The notes: generated from the sequence alone by a model not told the origin. Shown: positions 52,949-62,854, counted from the stretch's first letter. The stretch: DNA of 64,000 nt from Acholeplasma oculi (GCF_900166985.1 NZ_FUZK01000001.1:541288-605287), one strand, 5' to 3'. Numbers and translations: made by a program.

Positions 52949-53773
52949 TTACTTTTCTCCTTCTATGATTGATTTTATAAACTCTAAACTACTTTTTAAA
53001 TCTTGTTGTTCAACACCTTCAAATATTAAATCTACATGCGTAAATTCTTTTAATATCATCGGTATAATTTTTTTATACTGCATTAAACCTTTTCCTAAAC
53101 CTACTTGTTTAAGCTTTTGAGATTCTACAATATAATCCTTTAAATGAAAGATAACAATTTTATTTTTCAATAAGTCAATGGAACTTCTTAAGATTTCTAA
53201 ATGATTTTGGTGATTATCGATATTTAAGAAGTTATATAAATCAACAATAACCTTTAAATTGGGTGATTGAATACGATCCGTAAGTTCTTTAAGTCTTTTT
53301 GGACTATATATCGTATGATTCCAAGCACCTTCTATTGCAACAAAAACATTTTCATCTTTTGCTTTTTGAATTAATTCTTCTGTAACTAAAACAACTTTTT
53401 CAAAGGACTCATCGGAATGATTGAGTGGGTCATATCCCCAAGGACTACCCATAAGAGAGCCTGTTTCAGTTCCAACGTATGAAATATTTAGTTCTCTTGC
53501 AAGTTCTAAATGTTTTTTAAAATTTTCCACACCTTTTAATACTTCATTTGTGTCTGGATGAATCATGTTGAAGTATGCACCTAACAACATCACCTTTCCA
53601 TCAAATGCAGATTTTAAGCGTTCTCTATCGACTGTTTCTAATGTTTCATCTAAAGCTTTTTTTAAGACTAACTGGATACCATCAAAACCATATGCGTCCA
53701 TTGCATTCTTTAGGGATTCTATATCCATTTGTCCCATATCATGTGCACGAACACCTATTCTGATGTTACTCAC
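52949..53773 (-). CDS. Sugar phosphate isomerase/epimerase-like TIM barrel protein
   Basis: 274 residues of the xylose isomerase-like TIM barrel (AP endonuclease 2) family. Putative metal ligands appear in order: VAIEGAW (Glu), VIVDLYN (Asp), IFHLKD (His) and IFEGV (Glu). It sits between the regulator (8-base overlap) and kduI (1 base), so it likely acts on a uronate or deoxy-sugar acid intermediate. The exact reaction cannot be read from the sequence. Confidence 0.8.
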   Translation of the reverse strand: MSNIRIGVRAHDMGQMDIESLKNAMDAYGFDGIQLVLKKALDETLETVDRERLKSAFDGKVMLLGAYFNMIHPDTNEVLKGVENFKKHLELARELNISYVGTETGSLMGSPWGYDPLNHSDESFEKVVLVTEELIQKAKDENVFVAIEGAWNHTIYSPKRLKELTDRIQSPNLKVIVDLYNFLNIDNHQNHLEILRSSIDLLKNKIVIFHLKDYIVESQKLKQVGLGKGLMQYKKIIPMILKEFTHVDLIFEGVEQQDLKSSLEFIKSIIEGEK

Positions 53774-54461
53774 CTAAATATCCTAACCTTTTTGAAATTG
53801 CTTTACTAATTTTTATTAATTCTTCAATAACTTCTGGTTTTTCAGGTTTATCTTGCCATAAGTCACATACTGTAATCATACCAACAATTCTTTTTTCAAA
53901 GTTTTTAACTGGAACACACACTTGAGAAATGTGTCCTTGTTGTGAATTACTTAATACGTATCTATGATCAAATTCTACTTGTTCTTCAGGTGTTAAACTC
54001 GTACGTTTTGAGGTAAATATTCTAAATGCTCTACCAATCGGTGATATATCAAAATCATATGAAATATATCCGATTTCTTCGTTAATAAATATTAATGAGT
54101 TTGGTGGTTGATATTTAAATATGTGTACATAGTGATCATCTGTCTGTTTTGTAATTAAAATAGTTTTACCATGTTCATTAGCAAAATTTCTTAAGTCATA
54201 CACAGATGCTTCAATTAAGCTCGAATTCTTCGTATAAACAGAACCAATTGCAAACATTTTTGAACCAATCACGTAATTTTTTAAGCGTGGGTCTTTATAA
54301 TAAATGGCATCAGCCTTATAGAGTGTTTGAAGAAAGTCATATGCAGTTGCTTTAGGCATATCGAGTTCTCTATAAATTTGACCGAGTGTTAATCCTTCAG
54401 GATGTGCTGCAACCAATTCTAGAATCGATAATATTCTATTGACACTTCTGTTTTCTTTCAT
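53766..54461 (-). CDS. kdgR: IclR-family regulator, probable KdgR
   Basis: 231 residues: N-terminal winged helix-turn-helix (about 1-65, LTLGQIYRELDMPKATAYDF) and a C-terminal GAF-like effector domain (about 75-231) ending in SKAISKRLGYLGE. KdgR regulators of this family repress pectin genes and release DNA on binding KDG. Its place inside the KDG operon supports the same role; its operator may be the inverted repeat at 57202-57229. Overlaps both neighbours by 4-8 bases. Confidence 0.85.
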   Translation of the reverse strand: MKENRSVNRILSILELVAAHPEGLTLGQIYRELDMPKATAYDFLQTLYKADAIYYKDPRLKNYVIGSKMFAIGSVYTKNSSLIEASVYDLRNFANEHGKTILITKQTDDHYVHIFKYQPPNSLIFINEEIGYISYDFDISPIGRAFRIFTSKRTSLTPEEQVEFDHRYVLSNSQQGHISQVCVPVKNFEKRIVGMITVCDLWQDKPEKPEVIEELIKISKAISKRLGYLGE

Positions 54462-55480
54462 CGTTGTACCCTACCTGATTGATCTCCTTTAACAAGCACT
54501 AACACTTCTTCTTCACTTACTAAGTTAAAATCTCCAGGTATGGTATGTTTTAAAGCACTTGCTGCTGCTGCAAATTCACAAGCCTCTTGTTCATTTCGTG
54601 TGAGTAAACCATGGATGAGTCCACCTGAGAATGAATCTCCTCCACCTACACGGTCAACAATAGGATTGATGTCATAACGTCTAGATTCAAAGAATTCTTT
54701 TCCGTTGTATAAAAGAATTTTCCATCCATTATGATTAGCTGAATAAGATTCTCTTAATGAAGTAGCAACCATTTTAAATCCAAATGCTTCTTTCATTTCT
54801 TCAAAAATTTGATGGTATGCTTTGATATCTAATTTACCAGAATGCACATCTACACCTTTAGGTTTAAATCCTAAAACAAGTTCTGCATCTTCTTCATTAC
54901 CAATACATACATCGACATATTGCATTAAAGGTCTCATAATCTCTTGAGCTTTTGCTGGAGTCCATAATTTTTTACGGTAATTTAAGTCAACAGAAACTGT
55001 TACACCAAATTCTTTAGCTTTAATTAAAGCCATTTTTGTTAGTTCTGCTGCATCAGCGGATAATGCTGGAGTAATTCCACTGAAGTGGAACCATTTTGCA
55101 TCTTTAAAAATTTGTGCCCAGTCAAATTCGTTAGCTTTTGCTAATGCGATGCTTGAGTTTGCTCTGTCATATATCACTTTAGAAGGACGCATAGATGCAC
55201 CGGTTTCTAAATAATAGATACCAACTCTGTCTCCACCTCTTGCAATAAAATCAGTTTTTACACCATATCTGCTTAAAGCATTTACAGCACTTTGACCGAT
55301 TTCATGTTTAGGTAGCTTTGTCACAAAATAAGCTTCGTGACCATAATTTGCAAGTGATACTGCAACGTTTGCTTCTCCACCACCATATACTACATCAAAA
55401 CTTTCTGATTGGACGAATCTTTTTACGCCTGGTGTGGATAAGCGTAACATGATTTCTCCTAAAGTAACTACTTTTGCCAT
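54458..55480 (-). CDS. kdgK: PfkB-family sugar kinase, probable 2-keto-3-deoxygluconate kinase (copy 1)
   Basis: Phosphorylates KDG to KDPG. 340 residues with the PfkB N-terminal FDVVYGGGEANVAVSLA and the C-terminal DRVGGGDSFSGGLIHGL bearing the catalytic Asp. It has an AAAGGAG site and 17 bases separate it from the second copy. Most motifs are shared with copy 2 and the two are clearly paralogous. Confidence 0.88.
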   Translation of the reverse strand: MAKVVTLGEIMLRLSTPGVKRFVQSESFDVVYGGGEANVAVSLANYGHEAYFVTKLPKHEIGQSAVNALSRYGVKTDFIARGGDRVGIYYLETGASMRPSKVIYDRANSSIALAKANEFDWAQIFKDAKWFHFSGITPALSADAAELTKMALIKAKEFGVTVSVDLNYRKKLWTPAKAQEIMRPLMQYVDVCIGNEEDAELVLGFKPKGVDVHSGKLDIKAYHQIFEEMKEAFGFKMVATSLRESYSANHNGWKILLYNGKEFFESRRYDINPIVDRVGGGDSFSGGLIHGLLTRNEQEACEFAAAASALKHTIPGDFNLVSEEEVLVLVKGDQSGRVQR

Positions 55481-55497
55481 CTATATATTCTCCTTTA

Positions 55498-56508
55498 TTA
55501 TCTTGATACTTCAAAACTTTCATTTTCCATAAATTTTAATACATCTTTTTCACTCAATTTGAATGCATCTCCCCAAAGTGTATGTTTAAGAATCGATGCT
55601 TTTAATCCAAACTCTAATGCAAAACCAATATCTTTGAGATTGGTTTTCATTAAACCATGGATGACGCCTGCTGCAAATGCATCCCCTGAACCAATTCGAT
55701 CATATATTTGAAAACGCATTGGTTTGGTTTCTTTAAGCTCATCTTTAGTAAATGCGTAGGCTTGTATGCTATTTTCATTTGCTGCAAATACATTCCTTTG
55801 ATAACCAAATACAAAGGAGGAGTTGTTCGTACATATAAATCTTTTTAATACGTCAAAATCTTTTTCGATACCGGATAAGGAGTTATCGGGTTGTACGTCA
55901 AAGAAATGCATTGCATCAAATGCTGTTGCAAAAAATAAATCAACATAAGGTTCGATACACTTATATGCATATCTTGCCTCTTCAATCGTCCATAAAGTTT
56001 TTCTGTAATTACAATCAAATGAAACATAAATTTGATGTGCCTTACAGTATTTTAATATATCATAAACCGTATTTCGAACGCTTTCTGATAATGCCAGTGT
56101 AATGCCACTGAAATGAAACCATGATACATCTTTAAATGCTTTATCTAATTGTAGTTGACTAATTTGAATCGTCGTCATAGAAGAATTTTTTCTATTATAT
56201 AAAACCTTAGAAGGTCGAATTCCAAACCCTGTTTCTAGAAAATAAATTCCTATATTTTCACCATTCATAATGACTTCTTCAGTATTCACTTTGTTTGCAT
56301 TTAAATATTTAATTGCTGCTTCACCTAATTGATTATCAGGTAACTTAGAGATAAATTTTGTCGAATGCCCAAATTGAGCAAGAGAGATTGCAACGTTAGC
56401 TTCTGTTCCACCAAATGTTGCTAAATAATCATAAGTATCTTCAATGATTCCATAGTTTGGCGGAGTGAGTCTAAGCATGATCTCACCAAAAGTCGCGATG
56501 GATTTCAT
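55498..56508 (-). CDS. PfkB-family sugar kinase, KDG kinase paralogue (copy 2)
   Basis: 336 residues, same layout as the neighbour: AEVNVAIS-type N-terminus (GGTEANVAISLAQFG) and C-terminal DRIGSGDAFAAGVIHGL with the catalytic Asp. Sequence divergence from copy 1 is considerable, so it may accept another sugar acid. It starts directly after the eda stop (TAAATG), so it is translationally coupled to eda. Confidence 0.85.
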   Translation of the reverse strand: MKSIATFGEIMLRLTPPNYGIIEDTYDYLATFGGTEANVAISLAQFGHSTKFISKLPDNQLGEAAIKYLNANKVNTEEVIMNGENIGIYFLETGFGIRPSKVLYNRKNSSMTTIQISQLQLDKAFKDVSWFHFSGITLALSESVRNTVYDILKYCKAHQIYVSFDCNYRKTLWTIEEARYAYKCIEPYVDLFFATAFDAMHFFDVQPDNSLSGIEKDFDVLKRFICTNNSSFVFGYQRNVFAANENSIQAYAFTKDELKETKPMRFQIYDRIGSGDAFAAGVIHGLMKTNLKDIGFALEFGLKASILKHTLWGDAFKLSEKDVLKFMENESFEVSR

Positions 56509-57150
56509 TTATTTTCTAGCATTTTTAACAGCTTCAACAAACATTTTGGCATTTTGTCTTACGCCGTCATAATCTTTTTTCTTAGCAGGTGCTGTTAATT
56601 CTCCACCTACACCTACAGCAACAACGCCATTACCAACCCATTCAGCGATGTTTGATAGTGACACACCACCGGTAGGCATAATATTAATATCAGGTAATGG
56701 ACCTTTAACTGCTTTGACATAAGACGGTCCAAAAGCAGAACCTGGGAATAATTTAATAATGTCACATCCAGCTTTTAGTGCAGTTAACATTTCAGTAATT
56801 GTTAAACAACCTGGCATATAAGGTACTTGATAAAGATTACAAATTTGTGCTGTTTCTAAATCAAATCCTGGAGATACTATGTATGTTGCACCATTTAATA
56901 TAGCAAGTCTTGCTGTTGCAGCATCTAAAACCGTACCCGCACCTAAAATTAATTCATCTTTTGTGAAGTTTTTTGATAGTTCTTTTAATACATCAAGCGC
57001 ATTCGGTACAGTAAAGGTTAATTCAATTGCTGGAATTCCACCTTCCATACAAGCCTTAGATACTTGATAAGCTTCATCTGCTGATGTTGCACGGATCACT
57101 GCAACTACACCAACATCTGTAATTCTTTTAAGAATTTCTTGTTTGTTCAT
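56509..57150 (-). CDS. eda: KDPG/KHG aldolase
   Basis: Splits 2-keto-3-deoxy-6-phosphogluconate into pyruvate and glyceraldehyde-3-phosphate. 213 residues; catalytic Glu in AIELTFT, the Schiff-base Lys in DIIKLFPGSAFGP, phosphate loop MPTGGVSL. First gene of the KDG operon, behind the 57202-57229 promoter/operator. Together with two KDG kinases it completes the pathway to central metabolism. Confidence 0.96.
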   Translation of the reverse strand: MNKQEILKRITDVGVVAVIRATSADEAYQVSKACMEGGIPAIELTFTVPNALDVLKELSKNFTKDELILGAGTVLDAATARLAILNGATYIVSPGFDLETAQICNLYQVPYMPGCLTITEMLTALKAGCDIIKLFPGSAFGPSYVKAVKGPLPDINIMPTGGVSLSNIAEWVGNGVVAVGVGGELTAPAKKKDYDGVRQNAKMFVEAVKNARK

Positions 57151-57201
57151 ATACGATTATCTCCTTTTTCATACGGCGTTTATTATTTTGGATATACACT
57201 A

Positions 57202-57229
57202 AGATTATACCAAGTGATTGATATAATCT
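57202..57229. promoter_or_regulatory. eda operon promoter with inverted repeat (candidate KdgR operator)
   Basis: AGATTATA (57202-57209) and TATAATCT (57222-57229) form a perfect 8-bp inverted repeat with a 12-base spacer. The arm nearer eda contains the minus-strand -10 TATAAT (57204-57209). A repressor bound here would mask the promoter. It lies between the GH28 gene and eda. Confidence 0.5.
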
Positions 57230-57238
57230 CTAGTTATG

Positions 57239-58774
57239 TTAATCTCTTTTATAATCTTTAACGTTTTCTAATATAACTTCTTCACCTAAAACGCCATCTA
57301 ATGATACATTTGAAATATTCACTTGATTGACATTTCTGAATTGAAGTCCAGTTTTAACTTGAGGCTCTAAGAAACTCATCATTGCTGGAATAAATGGAAC
57401 AGCTTCATTACTATATGTAAACTTAATATTTTCAAGTGTGATGGATTCAATTGGCATTTCTTTTAAGCCATAGAAGAATCCAGCAGATGAATGTGTATTG
57501 GTTGCAACAATGTTTTTAAAAGTAAATTGTCCTAAGTATGGCGTTCTTTCATCCACAGGCAATGCTTCTTTTTCCCAAACATATGGTGTTTTACCATCAT
57601 CATCACAAAAATAAAACATATTCATAACAAGTGGCGCTCTTACTTCATCCATAACAATATGATTGAAAGTGATTCCATCAATAACCATCGATTCACCACG
57701 ACCTCTACGTGTTTTAATACGTAAACCGCGGTCTGTTTTGTAGAAGTAACACTTCTCAACAGTTAAATCTTTAATACCACCTGAACATTCACTTCCTAAT
57801 ACAACAGCTCCATGTCCATGTTCCATATAACAATTTCTAACAACCATTTTTTCGGTTGGTTTACGATATTTCATACCCATTTCAAATTTTCCGGACTTGA
57901 TTGCAATACAGTCATCACCAACCGAGAATCTGACACCGATTAAATTTAGGTTGCTACAACTTTCAGGATCACAACCATCTGTATTAGGTGAGTCGTGAGG
58001 TGATTCTAATTTAATATCAATAAAATCTAAATAACTACTAAAGTATGGGTGTAAATTCCATGATGGTGTATTTTTGATAGTTATACCTTGAAGTCCAATG
58101 AATTTACAATGACTTAAGAACATTCCTTTTGGTCGCCATGCACCACGCATGATTTTGTGGTTCACCCACCAATCAGATTTTTGAGCATTTTCATCAATGA
58201 TGCCTTCACCAATAATCTTTACATTCTCAACTTCAATCCCAGTGATTAAAGATGCATATGTGTCTGCTGGAACACCTTCCCAACTTGATTGTTCGAAGAT
58301 GGTACCATCTGGTTTAGTTATTTGAGCTTTAAGAATTGGATATTTATAGCGATCTGTTTCTCCAAAGAGTGTTGCGCCTTTATCCAGTTCAATTGTTATA
58401 TTACTTTTTAAGAATATTGGACCTGTCCAATATTCTCCTGGGCCAAAATAAATGTATGCATCTTTTTTAGCTTGTTGGATAATCTTTTGAATTATTTTTG
58501 TATTGTCGGTAACACCATCTGCAATAACACCTAGTTTTGAAACATCTAGATATTCTGAATACCCCGGTGTAACAAAAGATACAGTTTGATCCTCAACCTT
58601 AATCACATAAGGTTTATTAGGTTCCAATTTATATATTGAAAAGACATTTGTTTTATGATTTTTAATGACTAATTCATCATTTAAAAATACATCATATGCT
58701 TCTTTTGTAAAATAAACATCATTATTTGTAAGTTCAATGGAAACAGAGGTTGCTGATAAAAATACGACTTGCAT
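57239..58774 (-). CDS. Glycoside hydrolase family 28 polygalacturonase, cytoplasmic
   Basis: 511 residues. The N-terminal ~75 residues form a beta-rich fibronectin-like domain; the rest is the right-handed beta-helix. GH28 catalytic signatures are all present: NTDG (264-267), DD (287-288), GHG (320-322) and RIK (352-354). No signal peptide, so it should trim imported oligogalacturonides from an end rather than attack pectin outside. It is the last gene of the transporter operon, 6 bases after the 178-residue membrane protein. ATG with AAAGGAG. Confidence 0.94.
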   Translation of the reverse strand: MQVVFLSATSVSIELTNNDVYFTKEAYDVFLNDELVIKNHKTNVFSIYKLEPNKPYVIKVEDQTVSFVTPGYSEYLDVSKLGVIADGVTDNTKIIQKIIQQAKKDAYIYFGPGEYWTGPIFLKSNITIELDKGATLFGETDRYKYPILKAQITKPDGTIFEQSSWEGVPADTYASLITGIEVENVKIIGEGIIDENAQKSDWWVNHKIMRGAWRPKGMFLSHCKFIGLQGITIKNTPSWNLHPYFSSYLDFIDIKLESPHDSPNTDGCDPESCSNLNLIGVRFSVGDDCIAIKSGKFEMGMKYRKPTEKMVVRNCYMEHGHGAVVLGSECSGGIKDLTVEKCYFYKTDRGLRIKTRRGRGESMVIDGITFNHIVMDEVRAPLVMNMFYFCDDDGKTPYVWEKEALPVDERTPYLGQFTFKNIVATNTHSSAGFFYGLKEMPIESITLENIKFTYSNEAVPFIPAMMSFLEPQVKTGLQFRNVNQVNISNVSLDGVLGEEVILENVKDYKRD

Positions 58775-58780
58775 GTTAGA

Positions 58781-59317
58781 TTACTCCTTTTTCATTATTT
58801 TTCTTCCTTTATACCAAATCATATCCAGTATAAAGATGTAGAGTCCAAAACTAATTGGATCCATACTATTTTGTGTGCCTAGTAACAATCCACCAATGGT
58901 TGGTAGATTTAAAAAGTTAAAGAGTTCAACCACAATCGTATGAAGTATTAATGCCTCACCTATCATGATAAAGGCGTAAGCAAAAGATAGACCTAATGAA
59001 GCTAATTTACTTCTATCTTTGTTTGCTTTAAATGGTAAGTATATTAACGTATCTTGATCACTTCGATTCATGTGATAAATAATTTTATTCGTTACATACT
59101 CTGTTAATAAACCCATTAATAGAAATAATATAAATAGTTGGTCTAATATATCTGAACGAAGCGCACTCTCAATGGTCATAAATGCCAGAAAATAACTTGC
59201 TCCAGCGACCCAAAATTTTAAAAATCCTATTTTAGTGCTTGGTTTAATTGTTGAAAATTTATCGATAAAGTAGGGTTTACCTACTCTATTTTCTTGATTA
59301 TTCTTCAATTTTAACAT
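58781..59317 (-). CDS. Unrecognised membrane protein in the pectin transporter operon (178 aa)
   Basis: Not recognised. 178 residues with about four hydrophobic segments (near 30-50, 60-78, 105-130, 152-170). No EAA loop of ABC permeases can be seen. The start overlaps the end of the 269-residue membrane protein by 20 bases, with GGAAG only one base before the ATG, so translational coupling is likely. Position alone ties it to uptake of uronides. Confidence 0.65.
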   Translation of the reverse strand: MLKLKNNQENRVGKPYFIDKFSTIKPSTKIGFLKFWVAGASYFLAFMTIESALRSDILDQLFILFLLMGLLTEYVTNKIIYHMNRSDQDTLIYLPFKANKDRSKLASLGLSFAYAFIMIGEALILHTIVVELFNFLNLPTIGGLLLGTQNSMDPISFGLYIFILDMIWYKGRKIMKKE

Positions 59318-60107
59318 ACTTCCAATCTATATATTTCCATGCAAATACAGTGGATAATACGGTGAATAAAATACCTAAACCAAATACAGTTAATGAGAAG
59401 TATACTGAACCTGTATATGTATAGTTAGAAGAAACTGTTGGTTCAATAATAAATACATACATATAAGTTCCATAAGCAGCAACTTCTAAAGTCGTTAAGA
59501 ATGTTGCGATAAATGTATTCACTGGTGCTTTTGTCTTACTGTATGAGACAGTATTAAAGATTTGAATAATTGATAATAAGTTTAGTGCAAATACCATAAA
59601 GGTTGCCATGGATTTAAGATCGTTTGAGTATAAATTATTAATCGCATCAAAGTGCGATTTAAGTTCAAAACGTACTTCTTGAACTTTAAAGTCTACCAAT
59701 CCTGTAATCAGTAATACGGCAATAATACTTAAATATAATGGAATACGTTGTTTGTTAAATTTATACCATCTTTTCCATGAAAATGGTTTTTTAAAAGATG
59801 TATCTGTATGAGGCATTTTATTAGACTGAATCAATAATAGAACGCCTGTTGCAACAAAACCTGCAAACAAGTAAAATATACCCCAATTTTTTAATACTTC
59901 TTTTTTGTACCCATTTTTATGCTCTGAAAATAATTCAATCACACCCATACCTGATGATAACATCAAGATGATTGCAAATATCCCTACAAATGTTCCGATT
60001 GCAGCAATATTTGGTGAAAAGAATGCAATGAGCGTCCATAAAATTGTTGATCCGATTGCAGAATATGTTGCTAAAGGAAGTTTTTCTTTTTGTTGTTTAG
60101 ATTCCAT
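59298..60107 (-). CDS. Unrecognised membrane protein in the pectin transporter operon (269 aa)
   Basis: Not recognised. 269 residues with about six hydrophobic helices (near 13-30, 35-52, 75-92, 125-143, 165-185, 235-258). No ABC permease EAA motif. Starts 3 bases before the MsmX-type gene's end with GGGGAGG. It may be a permease variant or an accessory subunit. Confidence 0.65.
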   Translation of the reverse strand: MESKQQKEKLPLATYSAIGSTILWTLIAFFSPNIAAIGTFVGIFAIILMLSSGMGVIELFSEHKNGYKKEVLKNWGIFYLFAGFVATGVLLLIQSNKMPHTDTSFKKPFSWKRWYKFNKQRIPLYLSIIAVLLITGLVDFKVQEVRFELKSHFDAINNLYSNDLKSMATFMVFALNLLSIIQIFNTVSYSKTKAPVNTFIATFLTTLEVAAYGTYMYVFIIEPTVSSNYTYTGSVYFSLTVFGLGILFTVLSTVFAWKYIDWKYVKIEE

Positions 60108-60110
60108 GTC

Positions 60111-61214
60111 TTATACCTCCCCTTCGATATAGATTCGTTTTCCAGTTTCTTTATCAAAGAAATATGTATGCTCTAAATTTAAGTTAAAGACAATTGGATC
60201 ATTTTTTTCAAATAGGACACGTTCATCCACTTTTGCAATAACACGTTGTTTTGCTATCATGAAGTGAACAAGTGCAGATGCACCCAATAACTCATAATTT
60301 GTAACGATAGATCGAACGCCTATGCGTTTTTGATCATCATTATCAATGAGTACATGTTCTGGACGAATTCCGATTACAATTTCTTTACCTAAGTATGATT
60401 TGAGTTTACTTTGGATATTTTTGTCTTTGATTTCAACAAGTGTATCACCGATGGTTAATTCAAACGCTTCACTTAATTTTGTTTCAAAAATGTTCATAGG
60501 AGGTGTTCCTATGAAATTTGCAACAAATAAGTTCGCAGGATTCGTATAAATTTCTGTAGGTGTTCCGATTTGTTGAACATAACCTTGAGACATGACAACA
60601 ATACGGTCTGCAAGTGTCAATGCTTCTATTTGGTCATGGGTAACATAAATCATTGTTGAACCTAAACGTGTATGAAGTAATTTTAATTCTTTACGCATCA
60701 CACCACGAAGTTTTGCATCTAAATTTGATAATGGTTCATCAAATAAGAATACTTTAGGATTTCTTACAATTGAACGTCCAACAGCAACTCTTTGACGTTG
60801 TCCACCTGATAAATTTGCAGGTTTTCTGTTTAAATATGGTGTTAATCCTAAAATATCAGCAGCCCACATGACACGTTCATGAATAACATCTGAATGTTCT
60901 TTTCTTAAGACAAGTGAGAATGCCATGTTATGATAAACCGTCATATGTGCATATAATGCATAGTTTTGGAAAACCATTGAAATATCTCTATCTTTAGGTG
61001 CTAAATCATTGACACGTTTATCATCTAATATAAGATCACCAGAAGAAATTTCTTCAAGGCCAGCAATCATACGTAGTGTTGTTGATTTACCACATCCAGA
61101 AGGACCAACTAAAACAATGAACTCTCCGTCTTTAATATCGATATTAAAATCAAACACAGCTTGAACACCAGAAGGATAAACTTTATTGATGTTTTGTAAT
61201 TTCATTGTTGCCAT
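60111..61214 (-). CDS. Sugar ABC transporter ATPase, MsmX/UgpC type
   Basis: 367 residues. Walker A GPSGCGKST (37-45), signature LSGGQRQRVAVGRS, Walker B VFLFDEPLSNLD, then the C-terminal regulatory TOBE/OB domain (GIRPEHV). MsmX-type ATPases can energise several sugar importers. Here it sits among membrane proteins and a binding protein, so a dedicated uronide importer is likely. ATG with AGGAGGAAAA. Confidence 0.95.
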   Translation of the reverse strand: MATMKLQNINKVYPSGVQAVFDFNIDIKDGEFIVLVGPSGCGKSTTLRMIAGLEEISSGDLILDDKRVNDLAPKDRDISMVFQNYALYAHMTVYHNMAFSLVLRKEHSDVIHERVMWAADILGLTPYLNRKPANLSGGQRQRVAVGRSIVRNPKVFLFDEPLSNLDAKLRGVMRKELKLLHTRLGSTMIYVTHDQIEALTLADRIVVMSQGYVQQIGTPTEIYTNPANLFVANFIGTPPMNIFETKLSEAFELTIGDTLVEIKDKNIQSKLKSYLGKEIVIGIRPEHVLIDNDDQKRIGVRSIVTNYELLGASALVHFMIAKQRVIAKVDERVLFEKNDPIVFNLNLEHTYFFDKETGKRIYIEGEV

Positions 61215-61216
61215 GT

Positions 61217-62776
61217 TTATTTTCCTCCTTGTTTAAGTGCTTGTTGTATTTTGGTTGCTTTTTTAAGTGAAACAATACCTGCAATTGTTGTGAGTGCTGC
61301 AGAAATGATATGACAAATTGCAATTTGGATAAATATATCCATTGGTATTTGATTGGTATTTAAACTAATAAGTGGTACATAGAATAATCTTAATAAGTTT
61401 ACAACGGATATGACAAATAAACCATAAGACCATTGTTTAGAATATGCTTTAACTTTCTCAGCACTTAAGAACATAACAAGAATCAAGACAATAGAAATCG
61501 TTATATCAAGTGCTATATTATGATCTGGTTTCACACGTACTTCTTCTGCTAAACCTGTAAATAAGGAATAGTTAATAGATGTAAATAAACTCCAAATGAA
61601 GAATAACATGGAACCAAATGTCATAGTGAAACCGAACTGATTGTTTTGATAACGCATTTTTGCTAATTCAACTTTACTTCTTGGAAGTTTTAATGCAACA
61701 GGTAATAGTAAGATACCTGAAATAAGCGTTGTTGGAATTAAGTAAATTGCATAACCAAGCAATGTATTTCTCGGAATAGAATCCGTTTTAATTTTCTCTA
61801 TAGCTTTAATTGCTGATAAATTAAAGAATCCTGCAAGTAGTAATAAAATTGATAAGAAACTAATTAGACTTGGGTGTAATGAAACGATAGATTCCGTATT
61901 GAAGTCGATGATTTGATATCTGTTTAAGAAATCAATCACAATAGACCCAATAAAGGATATAAAGATTAAACTTGTTACTATAACTGCCCAAACATGAGCA
62001 ATCATGATAGAGGTTTGATGTTTCTTATGGAATACTCCAAATTCAAGCGTTTCATATTCAAGTACTTCTTTTTCTGTGAAATCAATAATTTCATCATCAA
62101 CAGATGGCACTTGATTCATCACTTTTTCTGAAACTTTAATTTCACCTTTTTCAACTTTTTCTAAAATAGATTGAACTTCTGCTTCACGTGCTAAATGCAT
62201 CGGTCTTTTTAGTCTTTCGTCTATCAGTAACCAAACGGATAAACCAGATGCAATAAGTCCTACTAACATATAAGGCAATGAATTGCTTAAGGATTCAATA
62301 ATTCCAGGTCTAATATCTCTTCCTTGGAATGATAATTGAATTAAATATGCCCAGCGTGATTCAAACACATCAAATGAGTTTGTAAATTCACTTTTTAAAA
62401 TCTCAGATCCTACAAATATGTAAATACCTGTTGCAAGTGTAGATACAATCAATATGCCAAGTAATACATAATTTGTCCAAAAATATTTTTTTCTACTATG
62501 AGTACCGACCATTATATTCAGTACTGCAGAGATTAATCCAATTGCTGCAAGTGATGCAATGGCATCATTGATTTGTTTGGTCAAATCAAAAATAGGTTGA
62601 GTTTCTTTATAGGTTTTACCTAAAACCTCAGTTCTTGCCCAAGCAGTTGAAAACCCTAGTGCGTATATAAATAACACAGTAGAAAACAATACGACTAAAT
62701 AGAAAACATAGGCTTTCCAATTTTTCGTTAGATGATCCACTAATTTATTTTTAAATGAAAGATTCGTAGCTGTCAT
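61217..62776 (-). CDS. Unrecognised 519-residue multi-span membrane protein
   Basis: Not recognised. About ten hydrophobic helices separated by a charged cytoplasmic loop near residues 190-255 rich in Glu and Lys. No EAA permease loop. The ATG at 62776 is preferred because AAGGAAG precedes it; a longer frame adds 23 residues without a site. It lies between the solute-binding protein and the ATPase gene, where an ABC permease would be expected, so it is a candidate permease of unknown type or an accessory. Confidence 0.65.
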   Translation of the reverse strand: MTATNLSFKNKLVDHLTKNWKAYVFYLVVLFSTVLFIYALGFSTAWARTEVLGKTYKETQPIFDLTKQINDAIASLAAIGLISAVLNIMVGTHSRKKYFWTNYVLLGILIVSTLATGIYIFVGSEILKSEFTNSFDVFESRWAYLIQLSFQGRDIRPGIIESLSNSLPYMLVGLIASGLSVWLLIDERLKRPMHLAREAEVQSILEKVEKGEIKVSEKVMNQVPSVDDEIIDFTEKEVLEYETLEFGVFHKKHQTSIMIAHVWAVIVTSLIFISFIGSIVIDFLNRYQIIDFNTESIVSLHPSLISFLSILLLLAGFFNLSAIKAIEKIKTDSIPRNTLLGYAIYLIPTTLISGILLLPVALKLPRSKVELAKMRYQNNQFGFTMTFGSMLFFIWSLFTSINYSLFTGLAEEVRVKPDHNIALDITISIVLILVMFLSAEKVKAYSKQWSYGLFVISVVNLLRLFYVPLISLNTNQIPMDIFIQIAICHIISAALTTIAGIVSLKKATKIQQALKQGGK

Positions 62777-62854
62777 ATTATTCTTCCTTAATGTAAATGT
62801 TTTTATGTTGTGGAGGTGGTGGGAAAATCCCACCACCAACAACATATTGATTGA

